Positions 1 through 13,435 of a stretch of DNA of 64,000 nucleotides are shown here, piece by piece. The stretch is taken from positions 48,364,663-48,428,662 of the forward strand of contig NC_035441.2 of assembly GCF_002127325.2 (NCBI RefSeq), written 5' to 3'. Each line of letters opens with the position of its first letter. The stretch's first letter is position 1. This DNA comes from Helianthus annuus. Lineage: Eukaryota; Streptophyta; Magnoliopsida; Asterales; Asteraceae. A program made the position numbers and the translations under genes. The notes beneath the pieces were generated by a model. The model worked only from the letters and a program-made list of their open reading frames with translations. It ran no database searches and had not been told where the DNA came from.

Positions 1-1687
1 TTTTATGGAGATGGTTCTAACACAGCTTCATGGCCAACTCCTCACTTGTGAGAGAGAGCTTGACCAGAAACAAAAGCTGATGTCATCAGGGAAAACTGCT
101 GATTATTACACCTATGGTAATACAACCCTTATGAGTTAAAAGGAATCATCATTAACCAAGAGAGTAAATAAATAAAGTTATGATTACTTTGTTGACATAG
201 CTACTGGTTTTAATTCTCAGTATGACACATCACATATGGGAAATCAGAATTATGCTTTGATAATGTATGACCATAAACCAAAGGACCTTGTTGACCAGGA
301 AGAGATTGATCAACTTGCATTCTTGATTGTCAATTCAAATCAATTTTATAACAAAGGTGGTAGAAAATTTTCTGGAATAGAGGGTAGGGGCAAGTTTGAA
401 AATGATAAATCCAGGGTTGAGTGTTATCAATGTCATAGGTTAGGTCACTTTGCAAGGAAGTGCAAAAATCTTGCACAAACCTCAGCCCCAATTGTGACGT
501 ATCCTACTCAAATGAATGAGACAACTACTGGGCAGTATCCAGGTTTTCAAAATACACATCAAAATTTTTCCCAAAATAACCTTGGTCCTAACACACGGTC
601 AACATCACATTTTGCACACAGACCAACTCAAAATTCATATCTATATGTGAATGGTCCTTCTCAATACCACATGCCATAGGTTAATATGCCATAAGCACAA
701 ACTCAATCCCAAGCTCACTTACTAGTAGTTTCTCAAACTACAGATTCCCCTGCACCAGAAAATACTTAGCAAAGGTTTTTCACTCAAAGCTTTGTAAATT
801 GGAGCAGTCTACTTGAGGATTTGAATGATGAACACATTAGCATGCTTGCACTCAATCATGGTCACCAAAATCTTGCACTAGTTGCCTTAGAACATTAAGT
901 GACACATCATATTATAGCATAAGTGAAACTACTGGTTCGTGCATTATTCCAACTGCTGGACCATCTCAGCATGTTGATATATCCCTAGAAATACTATCAG
1001 AACTTTGCTCTAAAAAGTGCATCTAATCATTTGGGGATATCAAAGCAATGAACATAATGCTTCTTGAAAAATTTGAGAAACTTCTGGCACAAACCATTAG
1101 TTCTCACAAACAAGTGTTGAAAGAAAAGGACCAAATCATTTCTGATTTATAACATGAGGTTTCAACTGATTTTGCACAACTTAAATCACTCCTTTAAAAA
1201 TATTACTCTTGTAAGAAACAATTTGAATCAACACAAGTAAATTGCCAAAATGGGTTATGTCATGCTAGGGTTTTGAAATACTGCTAAATCAGCAATCTAA
1301 AAGCAACGTGAAATTTGGTCTAGGGTATACTCACACACAAGGACCATGTGAAATTCAAGTCTATGACATTGAATCCAATTCATCAATTGGAAAGGAGACT
1401 GTAAACACTGATTATGGTTCTCATCACAAATATCTTGATCAAGACAACACTAAATGGTCTGATAATACACTTGACAAGAATTTCAAACCAATGACCTTTA
1501 TGACTTCTGATGGGAAAATAGCAGCATTTGCTAACCCTCCAGCAGTTCCATCCAAAACTGCTGGTCCTAGTCTGAATTTCAAAACCAAATTAAAGTCTAG
1601 TTCAAGAAGGGGTAAGAGCAATAGAGGTACATTATTTTGCACAGTATATGAGAAAACAAATCACAATACTGAGGATTATTACATGGT
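1..1687 (+). pseudogene. Copia-type gag remnant of Cop-1 (5' end off window)
   Basis: This is a broken capsid/nucleocapsid gene. It reads from the window edge (MVLTQLHGQLLT and onward) through several stops. The best stretch, 236-679, is open for 147 codons and holds a retroviral zinc knuckle, CYQCHRLGHFARKC (C-X2-C-X4-H-X4-C) at 422-463, which would bind RNA in a living copy. A second stretch from about 1308 ends in a degenerate Cys/His motif near 1635-1680. It is cut there by the Cop-2 insertion, whose duplicated target ATGGT lies at 1683-1687 and 14161-14165. The text around the knuckle, including the Asp/Leu-rich upstream block and the Gln/Asn-rich tail, parallels the Cop-2 gag. Cop-2 has therefore landed in a relative of itself. 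Confidence 0.7.
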
Positions 1688-2415
1688 TGTTGGACCTTCA
1701 AAAGAACATATGATATTCAAAAGCCAAAGCATGATCCACTGATCAAGAAATAAGCAAAATATTGAAACAGTCTCTCTCCAAAGATAGTGAATCTGGAACA
1801 CCTAATCAGAACATATGTTCAAGAGTAAGAGCATGACAAACATCTAACCAAGACTTGGAAACCGATGTTCAAGAGAATCAACATCTGTTGAAGGCTAACA
1901 TCTGTTGGGGACGAAAGCACTAATAAAGTCAAAGGTTCGATGAAGAAAACGAAACATCTGTATGACCAAATAGATGTTTGGATAACTGCAATAGAGGATA
2001 GCTTAGACAATGTTTTCTCAATGTAACAGTATTTATCTTATTAGTGTTTTAAATTAGCCTAGATCAGATGTTAGGATTTGCACAGATGTTTGTAACATCT
2101 GTGGAATTTTTTCTGTTAGGAATGTTAGATGTTACTATCAGGGTGATGTCAGCCAATCGTTGAACAGAGCTTCCGTACTTAGTATAAATAGATCACACCT
2201 ATTAGTGATCTATTTATCACACACATCACAGTTTCTCTTGTACGAACTATTTTGTTTATGTGATCAGCTGAGGGGGAATCTGTAGAGTCAATCGAGTTGT
2301 AAAACATTGAATCTTTTGATGATTAATGAAAAACAATCGTTGATGATGACTTCCAATTTGTGAATTTTATTGTGATAATCAATATTTGTTTGAAAAAGAA
2401 ACTCAGTTTCTAACA
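1688..2415 (+). repeat. 5' LTR of Cop-2
   Basis: The LTR begins TGTTGGACC and ends TTTCTAACA. It matches 13436-14160 over its full length with scattered substitutions. It contains a TATA box inside an inverted repeat (2184-2217). The flanking ATGGT at 1683-1687 is the left target duplication. Confidence 0.9.
2184..2217 (+). promoter_or_regulatory. LTR TATA box embedded in a perfect inverted repeat
   Basis: The left arm ATAAATAGATCAC (2184-2196) contains the TATA box. The right arm GTGATCTATTTAT (2205-2217) is its exact reverse complement, with an 8-bp loop between them. The 3' LTR keeps both arms unchanged at 13927-13939 and 13948-13960, although the loop differs by one base. Confidence 0.7.
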
Positions 2416-2433
2416 ATTGTTATCATAGCTTGG
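2416..2433 (+). other. Primer-binding site of Cop-2 (iMet-like, degenerate)
   Basis: Immediately after the LTR the sequence ATTGTTATCATAGCTT resembles the common plant initiator-Met primer site TGGTATCAGAGC, with a few changes. Confidence 0.6.
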
Positions 2434-2583
2434 TCACGTTTTTTTTTTATTTGAAAATTAGTTTAAAACAAAAGGATAAACTCATCAAAGTTCCAATTAT
2501 AGTTCGTAGCTCAGAGTTGTATAGTGAAGAACTGATAACGTGTCTTACACATACTCTGTTTTTCTATAAAATAACTTGAGAAA

Positions 2584-5501
2584 ATGGCACAAAATGATCC
2601 CCGCAATACAGGCTTTAGCAATAAACCACCTATGATTGTCAGATCTGAGTATAATATCTGGCAACATATGATGGGGCATAGGTTATCTCAACAAAATACA
2701 GGGTGTTGGAGATCTGTGGTTTTCGGACCACATGTCCCAATGGCACCAAGTGCCGAGTAGCCAAATGTATTTGAGCCAAAGAAGTCTGAGAATTGCTCTG
2801 AGCAAGATTATCAAAAATTCGAGATAGATGCGAAAGCCTTTAGTATTGTGGCTATGGCTCTACTGAATGATATCTATGCTGGTATGTTGCATTCTAATAG
2901 TGCCAAGGAATTGTGGGATGCACTGAAGGAACAATTTGGTGGGACGAAGGATGTTATCGGGAACACTCGATAACATCCTTAAGCAGCAATATGATACCTT
3001 CATTCATGTCAAAGGGAGACCCTGACTCAGCAATTTGAACGTTTTTCATGTCTAATCAGTGAATTGAAGTTGGTTTAACAAAGAATTTACTAAAACCCTT
3101 GTAAGTAACCAATTTTTAAGATCTCTGCCTGAAAAATGGGACACTATAGCAATAGTGATGAGAACATCCCATGATTTCAAGGACATGAGCCTAACCCAGC
3201 TACATGGAAAGCTCCTAACCTTTAAAGGGAGCTTGTCCAAAAGAAAAAGCTCTAGAAAACTGGAAAAGTGTTTGATAGTTAAGTTTTTGGTAACACAACA
3301 TTTTTTTAGTCAGGAAGGATCATCTTCTGAATGATAAATGATCATAGTTTTGATCATTTTATTGACATATCAAGTGGTATCAAATTTGATCAACATTCCA
3401 CAAGTTATGCATTTGTTACAAATGATGATACTCATGTTAATGATAATCTATTGTTTGTTCTTGATGATCTAAAGCATATAGACCCAACTGACTTAGAGGA
3501 GATGGATATACTGCACCAGGTAGCCCTACTCAGTCTAAGAGCAAACAATTTTTACAAAAGGATTGGTAGGACTTATCCAAGATTGAATGGGAGGTCCAAA
3601 GTGGTGTTGGATAATCTAAGATTAAATGTTTTAAGTGTAATAGGTTGTGACACTTTACTAGAGAATGCAAGAGTCAAACAAATAACTCTGCACCAATGAT
3701 TACATATCCTGGTCAAAGGACTCAATCTAATATACAACAACAGTTTTATTCCCAAAATACCACTGGACCAAATGTGCAAAACACAGCTCATTTTGCATAA
3801 CCCATGAATCTTGTACCTTTGCACTATGTTCATGCACCCCAATCCCTTAGGTTCAATATGTCCAAATGCCAATGGCACATGTTCAAGCGCCACAAGCTAC
3901 TCCTGCTCGTGCACTAGCAGAGCCTTGTCAACAGAACTTCTTTACACAGGGCAATGTTGACTGAAGTAGCTTGCCAGAGAATTTGTCAGATGAAAACTTT
4001 GCTTTAATTGCAAATGACTGTGATGAACAAGAAAAATTTTTGTTTTATGGCTGTTGAGCATGCTATGTTCGATGTAGATCCAATTCAAACTGTTGTTGGT
4101 GAATATGCTAAAAGCTCAGGTCAAATATCTGTTGGTGACCAGGTGCAAGTAGAAAGGATGGATGAGAAATGTCCCAAAAGTTCCACTAAATGCTTCAGTG
4201 CTGATCAAGTAGAAACGGCTGCCTTAAAGGTATCTCCTCAAACTTTTAAAGAGTTATGTTCAGAAAAATGCATCATAGCTTTTGCTTACATAAAAGAGGT
4301 GAATGAAAACCTGAGAGAAAAGGTCCAAATCAGTGAAATTATTCTTGAAAAATTGAAAGAAGATTTTAAAACATGAATAGCTGAAAAAGACCTTGAAATA
4401 AGCAGTCTGAAGCATGAAGAATCTATAACCAAGGACCAACTCTAGTAAATGATAGAAAAATATCAAAACTGTAAAAAGGAGTTGGAATCCACACCGATCA
4501 CCTGTGAAAAATGGGTTGAATCATGTCAAGGTTATGAGATACTTCTGGAAAACATATCAAGAACAATGTGAAGTTCGAGGTTAGTTTTAGATCAACTGGG
4601 GAAGAATAAAAATCACTGAACCTAGTGGCAAGAAATTAATTCTTGAAAAGCCACTAAGCTCCATTCAAGCTGAAAAACTAAATTATGAGTTCAAACCTAC
4701 TGGTCAGATGAGTGTGATATTCAGGAAAATTTCAAACCCATTGATTTTACAAACCCAAATGGTCTTGACCCACCTAAGATAAAAATCATTCCTCTTACCA
4801 ACTCTTAAACAAAGGTTAAAACATCTGTTTTTGCAAAGAGAGATAAGAGTAAGAAGAAAGATAAGATTCCAGTACTGCAGTGTGATTTCTGTGGAAAGCT
4901 AAATCATGTAGCAAAAGACTTTTTTAAGTTAAAGGCCTATGATAATAATAGAACAAACAGCGTCTGTGAATCTAGTCCTGGGTGCACCATTTGACCCAAC
5001 AATGTTCTTTTCTTAAACCTTTTGATGTAAATCTTAACAGGTCAAGAAAGAAAATGAACTTCAAAAGGGAAGATGGGCCTGGTAACACAGGAATTCCAAA
5101 TCTCTTCCCAAAAGAGTTGAGTCAGATCACTTTGTTCACCCACAAAAGTCAAACCTTCATCCTACATAAAGGCCAGGTCAAACCTCTGTTGTACGAAAAA
5201 CTCACTACCCAGAGGCTATGGACATCCACCTTGTAATAGGGTACCTTAAAGGTATGTAGAACCTGCCCCACAACCTCAAAAGCCAAAGGTAAACATGCAT
5301 CCACATGAGTATCAACATCTTATTGGGAATGGTCAACTTCTAGTTGATCCAAGTGTGCATCCACTTTCAGAAGGTCAAAAACAACTATATGAGATGGTAC
5401 AAAAACTTCTCATGGCCTCTGACCAATCCCAAGGAATCGGTGCAGTGGTTAATAACACCAAATCCAAAGCAGAAAATGCTTTCGATCATCTGCAAGATTA
5501 A
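2584..5501 (+). pseudogene. Copia-type gag of Cop-2, degenerate
   Basis: The start ATG at 2584 opens MAQNDPRNTGF and is followed by EYNIWQHMMGHRL, the Tyr-x-x-Trp pattern near the start of plant Copia gag (UBN2-like). A second block, KELWDALKEQFGG, is typical of the same family. A frameshift near 2950 and several stops break the frame. Further pieces are open at 3331-3699, 4008-4376 (Glu/Lys-rich, coiled-coil-like), 4982-5236 and 5295-5501. A first knuckle near 3630-3680 has lost its pattern. A second one, starting CDFCGKLNHVAKD at 4881, has the last Cys replaced by Phe. No protease follows. The protein would have formed the particle and packaged RNA; this copy cannot encode an intact one. 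Confidence 0.75.
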
Positions 5502-6137
5502 CCCATTATCTATCATCTGCAGGGTACCACTATTGGCAATTTAAAAGTGCAGACAAAGGTTACCCTTGCATTTGATTCTATCCAAATAAATGAAAGAAAC
5601 TTATTTTGAAAATCTCACAAAAGGGTTTGTTACAACATTAAAATATTGTTCTTAAAAATCAGAAAATCAAAATTTATTGTTTTAAAATCAAGAAAAGATT
5701 GATAAAATCAACAAAATCAAAACTTTTTTCAAAGGAGTAAAACAACTATTTCTTTGGTTCAAAAGTCTGTTCAAGTGTGATAACCATTGTTTAAGGCAAA
5801 AGAACCACTGTTTTTCAAAAAAACTGTTGACTTCAAAACTTACCATTGTTTTCAAAAGTCAAATAGAGCCACTATTCCATCAAAACTTATCATTATTTTC
5901 ATTCAAAACTCGGTTTAACCCAATAAAGGTTACAAACAGAGGTATTGCAAAACTCTGTTGACCACAAGTTAAACAGAAGTTTCAAAACACTGATCATGTT
6001 GCTCAAAGGTCTGTTGAGCATAACAAAGGTTTCAAACAAATATTTTGAAAAACATATCTTTCATATCTTCTTCAAAGGGTTTCCTCAGTAGGACCCACTT
6101 TCTGAACAGAGGTTTGCTATAACAAATAGCAACTGAC
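5502..6137 (+). other. AT-rich spacer of Cop-2 without coding signal
   Basis: This stretch between the gag remnant and the accessory ORF promoter is full of AAAACTTTT-like words and shows no conserved frame, RNA gene or inserted element. It occupies the place where pol would be expected. Confidence 0.5.
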
Positions 6138-6201
6138 CACGTGGATAAAAAGGGTAACCGTTGTCCACGTTGCCATCCTTGTTCCATTAACCCTATAAAA
6201 A
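6138..6201 (+). promoter_or_regulatory. Putative internal promoter of the Cop-2 accessory ORF
   Basis: A TATA box, TATAAAAA, lies at 6194-6201, 160 bp before the ATG at 6361. Upstream of it an inverted repeat ACGTGGA...TCCACGT spans about 6140-6170, and its left arm belongs to a CACGTG G-box. Cop-1 and Cop-4 also have a TATA box ahead of the same ORF, which supports the reading. That it drives transcription is inference. Confidence 0.5.
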
Positions 6202-9200
6202 CCCATGAGAAACACGGTTTACATCTATCCTCCATTATTGAAAAAAATAAAAGGCATTTCAAAAGAGAAAAACTCCGAATTTGCTTCCATCAAACTCTGC
6301 TTTCAATCAAAATATCATCTGCATAAAAGATTTTTAAAAGATTTGTACAAACAGTTCATCATGGCCCTCGATTTGAAAATACCCCACAACTATCTACCAT
6401 ATCTTGTAAAACACAACAATAATACAGATTTTCACCCTATCGACATCATAAATTCCTCAAAATATCTCTACATTCTCACTGCAGATGCGCCCATCTATCT
6501 TGCCACACTCAGAGAATTTTGTGCAGATGCACTCCACCATGTTTCATTTAGAGGATTTGTCCGGTATGGAATCTTACCCTAAAAATGACTTACGTGTTGA
6601 GTTCATAGAAAGGGGCTATTAAGGTCAAACGATGGGAGTAACACTTTTTAAACCAAAGTTCCCACCTGAAATGAAATTCTTTTTCAAAACTCTCTTAGTT
6701 TGCATATCTGCTAAAACCACTACTTTTAACGAAATAACCCTAAAACCTCAGTACTTGGGGTATGCTATGTTAAGAAATTCAAATCATAAGCTATCCCAGA
6801 TGTTGTTTCAAGACTTGGTGGCAAATTTATGGGCAATCAAGAGAGGTACTGGCAATCTTTTTCTCATCTATCTAAAGTTGTTAAGCTTCTACAAGAAAAG
6901 TAAACTTTGAACAAGGTGAAGCACTTAAAAGTAACAGTCTTTCAAACAAAACTTTTACTCACATGATGGCCAAAAGCCAGGAACATGAGGTAAATGAAAA
7001 CGTTTTAGAAAACAAAGCAACAAATGTTACAACATCTGTTGCTGAACACACTGCTCCTGGTGACCATGGTGCACAACCCAACACTGTGGAACCCACACCA
7101 GACATTTCCAAACAAACCACTTCCATTCACATCCCCAAATCCAAAAGCAAAACCAAATGAAAGAGTCTCTGGAGGTTGAGATACCAGAGATACCTGTTGT
7201 AACATAAATGTAGCTAACATATGTTGTTACTTTGTCATATCAGATGCAAACATCTCCACCCAGCCAAACTCCTCACTCTTCCTCACAAAAGAAAAGTGTT
7301 GTAAGCACATGGGACACATATCAAGGGGGAGATATATCACTTGATTATCTCTACTCAATCCCCTCTCCAAGGGCTTCCTCTCTTTCCTCACCACCACCTA
7401 CTTCAACATTCCCTTCACCCCTACAAAAATTGCTTGATGCAATTGGTACATGTGACTTACATATACTTAGTCCCTCTCAACAACCAATCACGGAGAATTC
7501 ACTTCCACAAGTGACTAGGGCAAGCTCAGGGATCGTTGCTATCCCACAAGCAGAGGAGGCAACACCTTATGTGTCTAATGAGACACATGTTAGTATTTCA
7601 AGTGGGGCAGCTACTACAATTGTAGAGACAACAGCCTCACAATTGGACAATGGTTACGTCATTAAGACCCCCTTGAAGGAAACAACTATTGAGACAACAG
7701 TCTCTACATCAGTTGGAAGTCCCCGGTACCAAGAACAAAGGGCACTTGGTCTAAAACCAAGTTTAACCACCTCGAGTGGGAATTCAGATGATCTTGTTAA
7801 CTCAAGTGATGGATTAAACTATCTAGAATTGACAGAGAGGGTCACCAATCTGGAAACATCTGTTGAAGAGATCAAGGATATGATGAAAACATTGCTCAAA
7901 AACTCTAGAACCCGACCATCAAATGCAGACATTGCAAAAGAAATGTACCATACCTACATCTTCAAAAGCAAGCTATAGAAGAAAGAAATACCATGCATGT
8001 AGACCTTGTGAGGTAAATAGTGGATGACAGGTACCAAGATATTCAGGCGGAAGTTAAAGCCATTAAAGACTTTATCTTTGAAAACACTGGTCAAGCTCTC
8101 ACACTCCCTAAGTATGATGATGCCAAATAGGGGGAAGAAGAAGAATGCATGAGGAAGCTCCCACCCCTGGTCAAAATGGCTGGCAAAAAGCCTGGCATTG
8201 TTGCACTCAAAAGGGCTAAAAAGAAGAAATTGATAAAGAAATTGGGAAGCAAAAGAAAAGGGATACAAGGAAGCAAATATACAGATAACAGTGTAGGAAA
8301 TCATCAAAAAAAAGAAATCCAAGGCAACCAAGGCTCTAAAACAGAGGTTCCAACAAAGGTTAGTCAAAGCACTATTGTACCCATCCAAACCATTGCCACT
8401 CTAACCACTGTTTCCCCTTACACTACTCAAATCACTCTTCCATTTCCAAGACATTTGTTGCCACTACAAAAGTGACAACAGAGGTAACAACTACTCAAAC
8501 ACCACCTTCACCACCATCATCTAAGTGCCCCAAAGGACTTATCAAAAGAAAACCAACATCACTACCTCCACAACCACCATCAAAAACATAAAATTCACAA
8601 ACAAGAACCAGGAGAACTAAGTTCATTGTCCAAGACGATGATGAAGAAATTCCTAATGCATCTCTTATCAAAACCACAACCACTGTTTCATCACAACCAT
8701 ACATCACCACAACATTAACAACCGCAGCTTCCACCCCCATATCCTTGACCCTCTGGAACTAGAAAATGTATCGAAAGAGATACAATCCTTCTATTCACAA
8801 CCGAATCAGCTAACTTACCTTTCCTTCCCTCAAAAGATATCAGAAGCCCAAAAATGTCCAAGAGTATCTAGAGCCAGACTTATGTAGGCTGAGAAGATAG
8901 CTGCTTTCAAAAGCAAGGGAAAAAGTGATAGGGAGGCTCAACAAATCATGTCTGCAGAGTTCATTAAAGTGAACAGACTTGAAGATTTTGCCAAAGATGT
9001 CAGTCAAAAGGCATCTCATGGACCAGTTAGCAACCTAACCTCAAAAAGGAACTAAGGGAAGACTATCTGGATTTCATCATGAAGAATAAGCCCTACAGAG
9101 CCTCAAGAACTCAATTCACCGGCTGGACTATAGAAGCCCTTCTGGAAGAAATTGCTAGGATTGAGATGCTAAAACTCAATCCAGATATGAAGCCCACTCT

Positions 9201-11639
9201 CCCCAAATAGGCTACAGTAGAAAACTTGTTGGCCTAAAAGCAGTTGAACTCACAAGGATGAAGGAAGAGATGGTTGCTGCAAAATATGGCACAATGCAAT
9301 CCATGGCTAGATGGGATGAGCCAACAATCAGGGCAACTTACAAGAAGCTAGAAGCTTTAAGAACTAAAGATCCCTCGGTCCTTAGAAATCCTAACTATGA
9401 AGACTTACCTATCAGTTCAAAGGACATCATACATGAACTTTCATCTGCAAGACAAGCCTCTTCGTTGGTGTAACATCCGCCAAAATCGGACCTCCTCAAA
9501 GAATAGATCAAATTTCCGTAAACTTTCAATATTGGGTCCTTTTATTTTCAACACAAAATCATTGACAAGGTGGGAGAACATGTTTCAACAGATAATAATG
9601 GGCCCAAATTTAGTTTCCATAGTGCAAGTTTAGGTTAACTTTGTGGAACAACACACAAACCCCTGTCACAACTGTCGGTGTAGAGAGGTAGAGTGGTGGT
9701 GGTGGTGGAAGGATGTGTTGGTAGTATAAAGAGATGGGGTAGAGAGAGAAAAAGTGTTTGGTTGTTCAGAGAGAGAAAGAGATGAAGTTGATTTATAAAC
9801 TTTTTTTGTAAAATGTTTTTTTTAAATATTAGGGTAAAAAGACTATTATACCCTCATGTGTCATGCATATGATCTGATTTAACAAAAAATAATTAACTTG
9901 GTTAGGGCTAAAGGACATAACATGCAGGATTTTGAAACAATAGGTACAAAACTCGTCAATTTTAAAGATAAAGGACACCGCCTGAAATTGGGTATAAAGA
10001 TGAAAGACAAAACTTGTAATTCACTCTTAAATCAAAATTAAAGAGCTTAAACTCACCATTAAAGTTCATATGAGCAAGAACTGGGTTTTTTTCACAAAAG
10101 GTAAAATTTATCAACAAGACTCATACCCTACGATCTCCTGCCAATTTCAAGCAAAACCGCCACTGAATTGTTTTCATTTCATCAACCGTGATCCACGAAT
10201 TTAAGCGAAGAATATTCTAGGGCTTCAAACTTCACATGACAATATTTCCTTCAATTCTCAAACTTTTCAGGTGATTCCAAAGCCCAACTTGCTTAATGTT
10301 TCGTGCTCTACAAAAGCCCTCTATCAATTTTAGTGATAGAAGGCTAATTTATCCGACTTTAGTTTTAGTTGAAATTAGGGTCCTTCATGCATAGAATTTG
10401 GGGCTTTTAAGTCTAGACATGTGTTTTGATGAAATTGAGGGTAGGATATTGTTATATATCATATTAGTATAATATGTGTAAATTTTGGGAATTTTTAGAT
10501 TTCAATTGCAATTTTGGTGAATTATATATATTTTAATCGCTAGTTAAATCAAATAAAAATACAAGATAGTCTTAAATAAATTCAATAAATATTTTTATTG
10601 ATTATTTCGGATTATATAAATACCAGGGAAATTTTATAGAATTTTCCTTAATTTCTGAGGAATTTACAGATTGAATTTGCATCACTCACGTTTATATATT
10701 TTAATCCTTTGAAAATATGTACAAGTTTATCATAAATAATTTTTATAAATAATTCTACTGATTTTTACAGATTATACGATGGTTATAAAAATTATTATGG
10801 GATTTTTCTATAGTTTTTAGTAATTAATATATAACTAAAGATTTGGTGGAATTGTTTAGACAAATAAATCCCATTACAAAATTAGTATTTTATAATAAAA
10901 TTTGGGATGAATATTAAATTGGATATATATAATTTTAGATGAGTTTGATGAACTTATTTAGTCATTGGCATTACTAAGAATATTTAAAACACATTAAAAT
11001 GGTAAAACTGTGATTTTGCCATGTGTAATAATTCTAGAAATAAAAGTATATTGTTTTGGTTATTTTGTAGAACGATTACTCTATATAATTTGAGCCCCAA
11101 ATAGGAGAACCCAATTTCCTAAAATCAATAGGTTATCCTTTCGTATAGTATTTCATCTATTTGCATTGCGATTATTATTTAGATACAAACCGTTCCTTTT
11201 CGTGCGGTGCATTCTCGTGGATTAACTCTTCGCAACCTGTGAGTAATCTCTTCTGTTTTCCCCTTTTTAATTTTACAAATTTTGGGGGGCATCATGTTAT
11301 ATTTTTTGATTTACTTAACATGCTATGATCAAGTGTTATTATGTGAACGTCTTATGTGTATTCTTTTATTCTATATGTTATCTGATGTCAAGTCTTTTGC
11401 AAGCTATTATGTCTAGTGGATCCACGGCTAACTTGGTTCCCCACGGCCACGGGTTGTAGCCTAGTATCGCCAATAGTATTAGACTCGCTCCTCGGGGCTT
11501 GAGCCTAATGCACGCTATTTTCAGGAGTCTATTTATTTTGGTTGTTTGTGTTGTTATTTGATTATGTATTCTTGTTTAGTAAATTTGGATAAATAGATAT
11601 GTTGATTGTGTTGATGATATGAGACCATGTTCATACTAA

Positions 11640-12594
11640 GGTGTTGTTTGTTTTTGCAGACATAAATTGTCTGCAAGCTGGTTTCATCTGTTTTCATGTC
11701 TGCAACCGTAGATGTGGTCTGAAGCTCTTCAAGATGAAAATATAAGACTGTTTGTTTTTATAAATTGATACCATCTATACAAACATAAACTTTGTTTTAT
11801 TTTCCATATACACAAGAATTAAAAACTAAACCTAAAATTCAAAAACAACACAAACTTATCTGAATTAAGTTGCATATAAACATTACAAATAAAAGAAATC
11901 AAAGAGGGTATTCTTGGAATTATTAAAGAATCATACCTGTGGAGTTTTTGCGGGGTGGAACGAAGAAGATAAAGATGTGGAAACACAAGATATTAAACTG
12001 ATTTTGACTGTCATTCTTGGTGGGTATGATGAAATTGAAGTTAAGATTAGATTTTTAGAGGAATTGGGTAAGAAAGAAAGGGAATTTGGAGAAACACATT
12101 TGAGAAGAATCGATGATTCTGAGAAGAATCAATGATTCAGAACAAAGGGAGAGATCGAAGAGAGAGAGAGAGATCGAAGAGAGAGAGAGAGAGATCGAAG
12201 AGGGAGAGATCGCAGATGAGGATGATCGATGATGTTGAAGGTTGATGGCAGCCGCGGCGGTGGTGGTGGCCGACTGAGGTGAAGATGTTGATGAACAAGA
12301 GTTGTTGTTCTTATGGTAGTGGTGGTGGTTATTATTGTTGTGAGATTGTTGTTGTTCTTCAATGCGGATTTTGATTTGGGGGAAACATGGTAAAGATGAT
12401 GATGATCAGGAGGGTTTTTGAGTTCAGAACTTGTGAAGATGTTTGAAGGAAGGGGGATAGCTTTTTTTAAGCTGAAAAAGGCCATTTTTAGATCTGTTTA
12501 AAAGAAGAAAAACAAACAGTCTTCAAGGGTAACGTCTGCGCGCCTGCAGACATCAGCTCCCTTGAAGATGTTTGAAGAAAAAACAAACACCCCC
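11640..12594. mobile_element. Non-autonomous PIF/Harbinger-like DNA element
   Basis: The ends are imperfect terminal inverted repeats: GGTGTTGTTTGTTTTTGC on the left and, read inward from the right, GGGGGTGTTTGTTTTTTC. TAA flanks both sides (11637-11639 and 12595-12597), the 3-bp target preference of PIF/Harbinger. There is no transposase. The interior holds GA-rich and GGT/GTT-rich simple sequence, and the His/Asn-rich reading frames there are by-products of that. Confidence 0.6.
12148..12212. repeat. GA-rich microsatellite
   Basis: Imperfect (GA)n runs alternate with ATCGAAGA units, about 65 bp in all, inside the PIF-like element. Confidence 0.8.
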
Positions 12595-13424
12595 TAACCT
12601 TGAAGTGCATATTAAAAACATTTAAAAAAATAAATATAAAATTGTTTTCTATAAAAGGAGGAAATTTCTCACCAACATATTTGTTGACCCAAAAATATAT
12701 TTTTCTAACGTGGTGCAGGTTTTCAAAGTCGATGAACAAGTGATGAGCACACGTAGCATGGACCTTAGGAAATTAAATTGAAATATTATGATATGTTTGT
12801 TTTTGAACAATGTATGAGTAATTTTGATTATTAAATGTTATGTGACAATTTAAATGGACATACTTTATATATCGTAACAATGATTAGTTTTCAAGAGCTA
12901 TGGGCAATCATCATGCACTGTACCATTCCGCTGTGGGTCGGGGTGTGACAGTTGGTAAGAAGCCTTCTGAAAAGACAGAAGGATATGTTTGTAGAGGATG
13001 AGAAAAGATTTGACAAAGACATTATAAAGGAAGGTATCAAAAATATGATTATGTATGAATATCCTGATACCAATCCAGCAGATTTGATAGCGCAAGTCAT
13101 GGGAATGCAGCTTCCCTCTTCTCTTCAAATACATCACTCCCAGTAAACCTTGTTGCCTCTAAAATTCAAGAGTGGTCCTCAGATAAAGCCAGCCATGAAT
13201 TAACACTTATCCAGGCAAATGGGGATGTGCAAAAGACGTCATTGAACAATATAATGAGCTTAAAAATTGAAGATCTGCAAGATTTACTGAATCTTCCACT
13301 CGAAAGGGACGCTGATGACTCACTCTCTGAAAGATTTGAAAAGTAATTCAAAGTACAAATCAGGAGTAAGTTGAAGAAGAATAAAAGTTGATCTAATAAA
13401 CATCTGTTTTGGCATCATCTGTTC

Positions 13425-13435
13425 TAGGGGGAGAT
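13425..13435 (+). other. Polypurine tract of Cop-2
   Basis: The tract TAGGGGGAGAT directly precedes the 3' LTR and is the usual primer for plus-strand DNA synthesis in LTR elements. Confidence 0.75.

Larger units (their letters stand above)
9469..12950 (+). mobile_element. Solo LTR a (Ty3/Gypsy type) inside Cop-2
   Basis: It begins TGTAACATCC and ends GGGGTGTGACA, with a perfect target duplication GTTGG at 9464-9468 and 12951-12955. It has no internal domain, so it is read as a solo LTR left by recombination between two LTRs. Its own length is about 2.5 kb after removing the PIF-like MITE. A TATA-like AGTATAAAGAG near 9723 gives plus orientation. Its terminal 28 bp resemble LTR e at 62983, suggesting related families. 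No coding region is visible. Confidence 0.85.
6361..13346 (+). pseudogene. Accessory ORF of Cop-2 (retrotransposon passenger gene), degenerate and split
   Basis: The frame opens MALDLKIPHNYLPYLVKH at 6361. It continues to the FCADALHHVSF stretch, then breaks near 6580 with stops and shifts. Later open pieces include 7232-7978 (Ser/Thr/Pro-rich, with SPRYQEQ and a short coiled coil), 8149-8475 (Lys-rich) and 9258-9473. Solo LTR a (9469-12950) interrupts it; the frame resumes after 12955 and ends near 13346, shortly before the polypurine tract. The N-terminus aligns by eye with Cop-1 (15260) and the intact Cop-4 protein (41169), sharing a block around the TLREF/IREFW motif. I recognise the family only as a protein recurring in Asteraceae LTR elements; no enzymatic motif is visible and the function is unknown. 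Its position after gag/pol is that of env-like ORFs in other LTR elements. Confidence 0.6.

Noticed and set aside
12129..12485. His/Asn/Ser-rich minus-strand frame inside the PIF-like element
   Set aside because: It arises from GA, GGT and GTT simple sequence. It shows no transposase motif or conserved domain.
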